Below, piece by piece: positions 55,890 to 64,000 of a DNA stretch of 64,000 nucleotides. Position 1 is the stretch's first letter, and the number at the start of each line of letters is the position of its first letter. Under the pieces are notes generated by a model. The model was not told the DNA's origin and made no database searches. It saw only the letters and a list, made by a program, of their open reading frames with translations. The DNA lies in NCBI GenBank assembly GCA_001683735.1, contig LUGG01000023.1:372001-436000 (forward strand), written 5' to 3'. Made by a program: the position numbers and the translations under genes. The stretch is from Grifola frondosa (lineage: Eukaryota > Basidiomycota > Agaricomycetes > Polyporales > Grifolaceae).

Positions 55890-56304
55890 TTACTCTCGTG
55901 CAGACGCATATTTTCCGTCCGGTGTGATTTGGTCTTGAGAGATGGCGAGAATCTCCTGAGCTTTTTGAGCAACAGGAACTTTTACATTGCTCGCATCCGC
56001 CTCCTGAATTTCGGGTATGTCTTGCTTTACTCTTATTGTGTGTTCTTTGACTGGAGAAAGTTTGTTAGTCGTCCTAAACCACATCGTATACTTATCTGCG
56101 ATTTGACAAAGACGTAACTCGAGTTCAGATGCATATCATTAATGTTGTGATCTCCAAAGTTGCCCCTCACAACCATCTGTTCGATTTCTGTTACCCTCCC
56201 GATGTATTATTCATATCGACAGCCACACCTCCGTATGCGGTGGAGAGCTTGCTAGCTTCTCCTTGAGTGTGCCAGGTCCAAGAATTAATTCGGACCCCTC
56301 TCAT
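55890..56304 (-). CDS. Small hypothetical protein, convergent with H2B
   Basis: Not recognised. Minus-strand segments read INSWTWHTQGEASKLSTAYGG, VAVDMNNTSGG, VTEIEQMVVRGNFGDHNINDMHLN and SYVFVKSQI. After a probable intron ending TCTCCAG (near 56060) comes an exon ending QKAQEILAISQDQITPDGKYASARE at 55890. Composition and continuity look coding. One G is missing near 56210 to keep frame. The donor of the intron is unclear, and earlier exons may exist. It lies 63 bp from the H2B stop and head-to-head with the esterase. Confidence 0.4.
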
Positions 56305-56477
56305 CTGCGGTTCTCAGGTATGTCAGCCACTCCGCCTTGCCGTTATTAGAAACCCTCGTACCTCGCGAGTAGAAGAGTTGGAGCACTAACGCAGTAATCT
56401 TCTTCTCCAGCTTGTTTATCCTATTCTGTTGTACATTCTTTATGACTTCGCCTCCTTACCGGCCTTCGTTCGCCCAC

Positions 56478-57813
56478 ATGTCGCAGCACAATGATCTCTC
56501 CATCCCGAACCCCGAATTCGCTGCGCTATTGGCGAAACTCGTCCTCCTGCACCTCCAACAGACGACGTGCTTAAGTTGCGGGACCAGTTCAACATGCTGA
56601 TCCCGCTCTACATGGACTACTGCGAGACGCGGCTTCCCCCAGGTGCGCCGAGCTAGCGTTCTGCTGCAAGCTGTGTCTCTTATCATCGCGCCTTCGCAGC
56701 ATCAGCGTACCGCGTCACAGAGTGCAAGGTGCCAGTGGACGGGGGCGAGATCGCAGTGCGGTGTCTTACGCCCACGCCTTCTCGCTTCCCTCCGCAGGCG
56801 TTTCCGCTCCTCGTGTGGTATCACAGCGGAGGTGCGCGCGTCCCTCTCACCGTTCTCAAGCGCTGATCCCAATGTACAGGATGGACCGCTGGGACGCTCG
56901 ACCTTGATGACTACTACCTGCGTAGCATATGCGTGGAGCTCGGGCTCGCTGTCGTGAATGTCGACTATCGCCTCGCGCCAGAACATCCCTTCCCGACGGG
57001 CGTGCACGATGCGTACGCCGCACTCAAGTGGGTGCGTACCTCAACCCGCTTTCCCCCAGAGGTTCACTTGACCTGAGACTTGTAGACCGCGACACACGCG
57101 TCAGAGCTGAGCGCGGACCCCGCGCGAGGGTTTCTGGTAGGTGGCATGTCGGCGGGTGCGAACCTCGCCGCAGCAGTGGCGATCCGCGCGCGGGACGACG
57201 CGTTCTTCGCGCGCACGCGACTCACCGGGCAGGTGCTCCAGATGCCGTGCGTCGTGCACCCTGATGCGTACCCCGAGCAGTAAGCCCACACGCGCCGCAC
57301 GTTGCACAACGCTCACCTCAATGGACCCGCAGATACAAATCGGAGCTGCGCTCGATGGAGCAGCACGCCGACGCACCGTTCCTCGCCGCTCACAAGCTCC
57401 GCACGTTCTGGCGTAAATATCTTTCCCTCCTCCCTGGCTCGTTCTGACTGAACTGCAGACGCGACACAAGCACCCCCGGCGGACCCGCTATTCTCGCCGC
57501 TCCTCGCGCCTTCGCACGCGCGCCTCCCGCGCACGTACGTCCAGGTGTGCGGCCTCGATCCCCTGCGCGACGAGGGCCTGCTATACGCGCGCGTGCTTCG
57601 TGAGGCGGGCGTCATCACCAAGCTCGACGTGTCTGTCCATCTTTCTTCATTTCTATATGCACACGTCGGGCTGATAGGGCGCGTGCGAGCAGGTACCCCG
57701 GAGTTGCGCATTCGTTCAACCTGCTGTTCCCGGAAACCGAGGCCGGGGTGAAGCTGGATCGCGACTTCAGAGCTGGTATCCGGTGGCTCCTACGCTGCAG
57801 CATGAGCTACTAA
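56478..57813 (+). CDS. Alpha/beta hydrolase, HSL-type esterase
   Basis: Hormone-sensitive-lipase family (alpha/beta hydrolase fold-3), probably a carboxylesterase. About six exons. The oxyanion-hole motif reads YHSGGW where the family usually has HGGG(W/F). Then [17 protein letters not shown], nucleophile [14 protein letters not shown] (GxSxG), the Asp in [11 protein letters not shown], and the His in [12 protein letters not shown], so the catalytic triad is complete. Start at 56478. One base is missing from a CC pair at 56543-56544 to keep the N-terminal helix ([20 protein letters not shown]) in frame. No signal peptide is visible, suggesting an intracellular enzyme. Confidence 0.83.
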
Positions 57814-58050
57814 CCGAAGGAACAGAGTTGACGTTGATTTCGCGCAGGATGTATTCGTATAGGCAAGTAGCACCGGTGATCGAAATGGAATTAACATTCC
57901 TTCGAACGCGAGAGTGAGAATACACTTCTACAATCCGGACGCTACATATCACAAACACAACAAATGTATACAATATCCTTCTAGTGTACATATTCATACA
58001 TTTCCGACACACAAAATTCTCTTTTACATTCCTCTCCCACGCGCACCCAT

Positions 58051-59009
58051 TCACTCCTCCCCGTCAAGCTCGGCATAATGCCTGTACAAGCCCATCCCGA
58101 ACGGCTGCCTCCTTCCACTCGCCAAGTACTCCTTGATCCCGTTCTCACCCTGCACGCGCTCGTGCAGCCCAAACACGCTGTCATACTCGCCGCTCTCGCG
58201 CAACGTCTTCATCCGGCGGGGAAACGCGTACAGCAGTCCGTCAACCACGTGGAACAGCGCGAGGTCCGCCGTCGTCGTGCGCGCCCCGACGAGGAACATG
58301 CCCTTGCCCTTGCACTTGGTCGTCCCGCCCGTCGCAGGGTTGCTCGCGAGCACGCATTGGAAGTAGGAGAGGAAGCGTGGGATGCGCTCGGCGCGGAAGG
58401 CTGCCGCTCGACGCGCGGCCTCGGGCTTCTGGTCTTCGTAGTAAAGCGAGCTTGAGATGGGGTGGTGCGTGTCATGGGCCTATGGGAGAGCGTCAGCGGC
58501 GACGCGAGGTAGCAGAGGGCAGACGACATGCCTCGACGGTAAGGTCGAGCGTGATGAGCACGAGTTGGTTCACGGTGCTGCGCTCTTCCTCCGCGCGCTC
58601 GCGCTCCTCCTTCGTCAGCGGCTTCTCCTCCGCCTCTTCCTCTTCGCTGCGCTCGGCGAGCCGGCTGCCCAACTCGCCTGCGAGCCCAAAGCGCGGGGCG
58701 ATGTGGTTGAGGATGTTGGAGGTCTGGGAGAGGACGTGGCCAGAGGGCAGCTGCAGCGCCGGGGGCGCGAAGTGCGGCGGAATACCGATCTTGGCGGGGT
58801 TGCCGAGCGTGGAGAGTATGTTGTTCTCGTTGTTCTCGGTGTAAGGCACACCAGCGTACTCGAGCGCGAGGCGCACGAACTCACCGCGCCCCGGGATACC
58901 ACCCCACTGCCGACGCTGTGGTGAGTATCTTGTGGCGCGAAGGCTAGGAAGGGACACACGTAGTAGAGGAGTATCCGCCGGTCTTTTGTTTCTTCTCTGG
59001 AGGAGACAT
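58051..59009 (-). CDS. Glutathione S-transferase family protein
   Basis: Thioredoxin-fold N-terminal half: a short Lys-rich head, then QWGGIPGRGEFVRLALEYAGVPYTE, LQLPSGHVLSQTSNILNHIA (the QTSNI glutathione-binding turn), a charged EEEEAEEK linker and VNQLVLITLDLTVEA. The helical C-terminal half is TTADLALFHVVDGLLYAFPRRM ... IKEYLASGRRQPFGMGLYRHYAELD. The intron after DLTVEA-type sequence starts GCATGT and ends ATAG, a GC-AG intron. The join of the first exon (59009-58960) to QWGGIP is one base out of phase. Class not assigned; detoxification or glutathione-dependent metabolism expected. Confidence 0.8.
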
Positions 59010-59528
59010 CTTGGTATGCGACGAGAGATTGCGGGAGATGCGAGGCGCGTGGGTGACGCTGCGGAGGGAACGGACGAACATGAACAGGTGAGAGCGAGGC
59101 TGTCTTATATCAAGCTGAGCGCGTGACGTCATCCCAATTAGGCTCATGACTATCATGCATGTCTCGGCCGCGACTTCGAGCAGAATCTAGTCCACGAGTC
59201 AGTTGAAGCTATAGGAGCATCCCTCGACCGCACCGTCTACCATTCACAAGTCTGAATTTGACGGATTCAAGCGGTTGCTGCACAAGATATTCAGATGGGG
59301 AGGAATCTGTGCATTAGAAGACATCGAGTCCCTAGCCTATTATTTCTGGGTTGCTGCAGCAACATAGAACGGGAAGAGACACAAACTAGCGCACCTCGGA
59401 CCCACATGAGCCTACAAACATGATGCATGTATACGGTATACCATCCAGACAGAAATTGCAGCACAAATACACATACAAACCGATCCACAATCTACCTACC
59501 TTCTTCCAAGAGCCCACCGCCCCGTCGT
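59010..59528. other. Intergenic
   Basis: 519 bp between the GST start and the signal-peptidase-subunit stop. No supported feature. Confidence 0.5.
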
Positions 59529-60523
59529 TTATTCGCTCTTGCCCTCCATCACAGGAGAGACAACGCTTCCAACCCATCGCTCGAAGCGTTCTTGATCCAT
59601 CACGCCCCGCGTGTCGAAGAACTCGTTGTACCCCCGCTCCGCCGCCGCCCGACCCTTGCCCAATAACGTCTTCCCGCCTGCCGCAGAGCACACATATGTC
59701 AATGAGAGTGCATAGGCAGGCGCAGTGGCTGGCGTGGAGGGTATTGTACGCGAGGTCACGGTTATCCGCTCCGTGACAATCTGATTTTGAGACGAGTTAG
59801 GAACATACTAGGGAAACAAGAGGAAGGACGTACGCGTTTGTCAAATGTTTTTCGTTTGCCGACAAAGACGATGTCTCCTTCGACAAAATATGCATATAGA
59901 GTCTGCGCGAGCGTCAAGAGGACATATCTGGAATGCAGACATGTTAGATATGTCACTTTTGACGTGCGCAACAGTAAAGCGGCGAATTAGATGTATAAAA
60001 AGTCAGGGGACGTACAGAATGACACCCGCCCACACGCCCGGCTTGCTATTCTCAAAGTCGACTTTCCACCCATACAGGCCCGTGCCGCCTGCCACGAATA
60101 CGCTCAGCCAGCCGAGTGCGAGCCGCACGTCTGTATGCGTGTATATCTGCTTGAACAAGTCCGGCCGCGAGAGGAACTGCATTGAACAAAGGATCAGCAT
60201 TAAAAGCAGATGGTAGTTGGCCATACGGAAAATAAGAGGCGGCACACGACACAATCACCCACACCGCTGGACTGCACTTCAAAAAAGAAATGGCCACTTA
60301 CGCGCTTGAGCGCATCATCGCAGGCATGCTTCATTTCCGTCACGCTGGCATTGTTCACCTTCACCTCCTCGCGGTCCTCCAGGACCGGTGCGAGCAGCGC
60401 GCTCGGCGCGCCCTCCGCCTCCGGTTTATCGCTCAGAGTTGCTACATTTGCGGACAAAGGAGAAGGGGAGGAAGGCGCAGGCTTGCCATTTGGCTGCGCG
60501 GGCTTGCGGCTGCGCGGTGCCAT
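59529..60523 (-). CDS. SPC2: Signal peptidase complex subunit 2 (Spc25/Spc2)
   Basis: Non-catalytic ER membrane subunit linking signal peptidase to the translocon. Four exons (60523-60302, 60176-60016, 59937-59835, 59780-59529) join exactly to 245 residues. A basic, Pro/Ser-rich head is followed by KVNNASVTEMKHACDDALKR, DVRLALGWLSVFVAGGTGLYGWKVDFENSK and a second membrane hairpin arm GVWAGVILYVLLTLAQTLYAYFVEGDIVFVGKRK. The C-terminal cytosolic domain contains GYNEFFDTRGVMDQERFERWVG. Length and two-membrane-segment plan fit the family. The first intron is 125 nt. Confidence 0.9.
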
Positions 60524-61000
60524 GGAGTGTGGCTTTTCGAGTGAAATGGATTATCAGATTCGGATTCACAGTTGAGTTGACGCAAGGTCAGCGTGGCCTC
60601 GGCGGTTGATTTCGTGTCTCGCAAGATACTGGTGTAGGTGACGCCGTTGTGGTGGTCGGGTATCAAGCAAGGCAGATTGTCAGGAAAGGAGCCTCGAGGA
60701 TGTGGGAAGGAAGCGGGAAGAGACAGGAGGGCAAAGCTAAGTGCAGACGGACCGCTTGGAGTGACGGAAATGGAAGGGCGTGCGGTGGTGCAACGTGGCC
60801 ACCATTGTCCTGATTCGGTTTGGTTCGGTTTCACTTCTCTGGGCACGTGTTCGGTTCGGTTAATGTGTCATTGTCGCTGAGTCCGCCCTCACATCGTCCC
60901 ACATCGCCAGAAATTCGATTTCTGCAGGCGAATAAGTAATTAAATATAAAGTACTCCTTGCTTGTCCACGACGCTCACGAACGCAAGATAAAGGACGGCT
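60524..61000. promoter_or_regulatory. Divergent promoter region, SPC2 / ERG2
   Basis: 477 bp between divergent starts. A TTCGGTT repeat occurs about four times at 60816-60860. No factor assigned. Confidence 0.45.
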
Positions 61001-61827
61001 ATGGTGAAAAGGGTGCAAACGCAACAGATAGCGAGCTCTAACGCGTTCGCGAAGTGGATAACGCGCGGCGCGGTCCTCTTCCTCTTCCTCGCGGCATGCA
61101 GCTGGCTCGACACCATCAAGGTGAGCAATGAGCACGCACTCAACCCGTTTGTCGCATCGCTGACGCGTAAACATACCCCAGGACCAGTGGTATGTATTCA
61201 CCCCCGAAAGCCTGCACGAGCTCGCACAGGCTGCTGTCGCCTCCGCGCCCACACCGTCCTCCATCGAGCACATCATTGACCACATCGTCACAAACCTCAC
61301 CGCGACCTACCCTCCCTCCGTGATCGCGCTCAACCCAAACACCAGCGAGTGGGTGCTCAACAATGCGGGCGGCGCGATGGGCGCGATGTACATCATCCAT
61401 GCAAGCATCACCGAGTACCTCATCATATTCGGCACTCCGCTCGGCACCGAGGGGCACACCGGCATGCACACTGCCGATGACTATTTCAATATTCTCGTCG
61501 GGGAGCAGTGGGCGTTCGCCCCGCCGAACCTCCAGATGGAGGTGTATAAGCCCGGCGAGGTGCACCACCTTCCCCGCGGCCAGGTCAAGCAGTACAAGAT
61601 GCACGAAGGCTGCTTCGCGCTGGAGTATGCGAGAGGTGCGTTGCGTCTTCGCTGTGCCGTGTGTTGTAGTGTTGATAGAACGTCTGCGCATAGGGTGGAT
61701 CCCGCTTATGATGCCGTTTGGGCTTGCGGACGTGTTCTCGTCGACGCTTGACTATTGGTCGCTATACCACACGATACGCGTCACTGCACGCGAGATGGGA
61801 AGGAATTTGCTCATTGGCAAGATCTAA
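61001..61827 (+). CDS. ERG2: C-8 sterol isomerase (ergosterol biosynthesis)
   Basis: ER enzyme moving the sterol double bond from C8 to C7. Three exons (61001-61120, 61182-61635, 61694-61827) join exactly to 235 residues. N-terminal membrane anchor (AVLFLFLAACSWLD), then WYVFTPESLHELAQAA, GAMGAMYIIHASITEYLIIFGTPLGTEGHTG, the YFNILVGEQWAF core, and the Tyr-Lys-Pro-Gly/His-His segment with GCFALEYARGWIPLMMPFGLADVFSSTLDYW. The family is homologous to the animal sigma-1 receptor. No frame problem. Confidence 0.95.
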
Positions 61828-62161
61828 GATAATGACTATTGTAGGATCATCAAATAATCGATGTTCGCATCCTATGCGTATGGATGCTGAAGTTCGGCAT
61901 TAAGAAAACGATGTCCTGACATGAGTTACCTTCACTACCTCCCCAGGATAATACGAAATCCATGCCCTCATGCCCGGTAACATTTTAGACGTTCAGAAAA
62001 TGTTATTCAGGGGAAGACACCACAATAAGCACAAATAGGGATGCGGTGCGTAATTTAGGAGGTATCGCTGCATTCGAACCTGTTGACATCCTCACAACAA
62101 GGTGAGTAATTATCGTCTAAATGAGTGAACACCAGGACTTACGTCCTATGCAGCACCCAAT
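61828..62161. other. Intergenic
   Basis: 334 bp; no supported feature. Confidence 0.5.
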
Positions 62162-63450
62162 ATGTCCGAACATATCTTCCCCGATGTAGAATATCGCTCC
62201 GATTCGAGTCAGTCGTCCACCCCAACACATTCTGACGAGGCGTTCACTGCCAGCGTTCTTGCAATAATGAATAGTCCGACACAAACTACCAAGCTGGTGT
62301 GCATAGCTCGCGCCGCTCTCAGGGCCTTCGAACTGTCTGGAATGAATAGGCAAATTGGTGTCCCCGGATGTTCCATTGATGTGTATCGGCTTGTCAATGC
62401 AATGTTAGAAGGGGCCAAGATATCCGGCGGCGAGCGATACACTGTGTCCGCTATCATCGCTGCTGCGGGGTGTCATGGAGGTATTCACAACCTTACCATT
62501 TTGGCTCAGGAGTGGTTATTTTGTCTGCTGTGGCCTAGTGGGTCGGTTGTCTCTCCCGAATGCCTATTCTCACCTGTTGTAACCCCTAAGTCAAGAAAGC
62601 ATTCAAGAACACGGAGCATGATGCCTTTGAACTCATCAGACCCATATTCCACGATGCAGAGGTGGGCCGACGCATTTTCTTCCGAGATGCGGTATGTATT
62701 TCAGTTTATAATTTCTTCTTGTATTCATATCTGTCCTTTAGGTCGCCGAGCGGGACGGTCATCAGTGTGTGATGACACATCTATGGGACATAGAATACAA
62801 ATATGCACCAAAGATTGAAAATCCCGAATATACTTGCCTTGATGCCGCTCGTATTCTTCGGAGGTCCATTGTGAGTGACGAAGACGGGAAGCTATTCCTG
62901 ACGATTCCATGAACTTTCTCTAAAGACGATATTCAGAGTACGCTTCCGGCAACTCTGGATCTCCTCAGGCATTTTGCTGCTCTCCCAAAGGACCTCGTAG
63001 ACGATTTCTCAGCTCAGTTGGACGCACCCGAGAACGGTATGATGCTTCGAGTGGAATTGCATATCGCCTACGATCGCTTCTGGTTCTGTCTACTAGCAAC
63101 GGTGTGTTACACGTCCTCTATCATTTATATTATCATTCGAAACCATTCGCCTACAGGAGGAGATAAACGTATACACAATCCGTTGGTTCAGTGACGTGCC
63201 GACCGCGGCTGCCGGTGTCCGGGAAGTCAGGTTCACAAACCACTCTCGTCATGGGACACCTCTTCCCAATCCCAAGTTCATAGCCATTCACGCTGCGATC
63301 GCCCACGTGCTACATCTCAGTGGGGCGGGCGAAGTCATCGATGCCGTCATCGACAGATTTTTCGAAAATGGAGTAGTGCCAGCTGATAGGGTCGCGGATG
63401 ATGATGATATGGCACTGAGGATGTCGCTTTTGGATATAGATACGCACTAG
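62162..63450 (+). CDS. HNH-nuclease-domain protein, Agaricomycete type
   Basis: About five exons. The N-terminal domain (SVLAIMNSPTQTTKLVCIARAALRAFE ... YTVSAIIAAAGCHGGIHNL) has no named function. The central part is HNH-like: FRDAVAERDGHQCVMTHLWDIE, with the Asp-Gly-x-x-Cys start seen in HNH_2-type domains, followed by ENPEYTCLDAARILRRSI. The C-terminal domain has DLLRHFAALPKDLVDDFSAQLDAPENGMML and LPNPKFIAIHAAIAHVLHLSGAGEVID. One base near 62936 (after an AAAG acceptor) is missing to join two exons. Many such genes occur per mushroom genome; a metal-binding HNH core is incomplete by eye, so nuclease activity is uncertain. Confidence 0.65.
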
Positions 63451-64000
63451 TATCCTCACTCTCCTACGGCATGAATTCGAACATCGGACAAAGAAAATGC
63501 ACAATGCTATGTTTTCCGTGCACATTGGCGTTCATGATGTGACTCCATCGAAGAGTGCAGGCGCTGCCCTCGGGCACTCCACCGGGGCGGGGAGCAACAA
63601 GAGCGACGTACGTATGGACTTGGCTGCTGTGCGCTCCACTGTAGAGGGAAGCCGTGAGGTGCAGCATCGTTAACGAGCATGAAGCATCGAAGGACGTCGT
63701 TTGTACTATTATTTCCGGCGAATGTAAGATGTCTTGCTGCGTTATTTTATTTCCACCTCGACCGGGGGTAACATCTCGTTCGATTCAACTGTCCGGGCTG
63801 TGAACGTGGCCGGCAGCACACAAGTACGAAACCTGAAATTTGGATATCGAGCAAGGGCATACAAACTGCATATCTAAATGCTACATAATGGGAGTGGATA
63901 TGGACAATAGAAGGGACAGAACAGCTCTTGTGGCGGATACATCGTCCGCACACACGAGTCGCACACAGCGGCACCGGGAAGTTATAAGGTCCTAAAAGAC
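63451..64000. other. Window end, no gene seen
   Basis: Short frames only, no domain on either strand. Confidence 0.5.

Noticed and set aside
62060..62100. TTCGAACCT, a possible minus-strand tRNA B box
   Set aside because: No cloverleaf could be formed with surrounding bases.

Overview
The window is nuclear DNA of a filamentous basidiomycete, most likely a wood-decay Agaricomycete (Polyporales-like). The grounds are dense genes on both strands, many GT-AG introns of about 50-60 nt, divergent H2A/H2B genes, fungal F-box proteins, an AA9 lytic polysaccharide monooxygenase and clustered aryl-alcohol-oxidase-type GMC oxidoreductases. No rRNA, tRNA, CRISPR or prokaryotic feature was seen. Protein names come from motifs and family knowledge; no database search was run.

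1-18 kb. A probable Ty3/gypsy-type LTR (1048-1567) abuts a 5'-truncated ABCC transporter (to 4064), followed by a small single-pass membrane protein gene (TM1, 4291-5049). After a gene-poor stretch with a 280-330 bp direct duplication come a polyol dehydrogenase (minus) and a divergent KduD-like short-chain dehydrogenase (plus) with a 1067-nt intron. At 16.1-18.0 kb the end of a second ABC transporter followed by a second membrane protein gene (TM2) repeats the first arrangement in inverted orientation with almost the same spacing.

18-40 kb. Dihydrouridine synthase (Dus1 type), protoporphyrinogen oxidase, an F-box protein, a 5367-bp Ty1/copia element with apparently identical LTRs and a 5-bp target duplication, a third member of the membrane family (TM3), a second F-box protein, a SET-domain protein, a coiled-coil protein with internal repeats, and a PWI/RS-domain splicing factor.

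40-64 kb. AA9 LPMO, an enolase-superfamily sugar-acid dehydratase, a second SET paralogue, a p24 cargo receptor, two GMC oxidoreductases with the relic of a third between them, H2A/H2B, an HSL-type esterase, a GST, signal peptidase subunit 2, C-8 sterol isomerase (ERG2) and an HNH-domain protein.

The accessory part looks like plant-polymer use: an LPMO to cleave polysaccharide, AAO-type oxidases that may supply H2O2, and sugar-acid and polyol enzymes. The rest is housekeeping. Many frames are broken by single-base changes, almost all in short homopolymer runs and including histone H2B, so most are probably assembly errors and not pseudogenes. The most novel items are the dispersed TM family with its conserved intron and the inverted ABC-tail/TM duplication.
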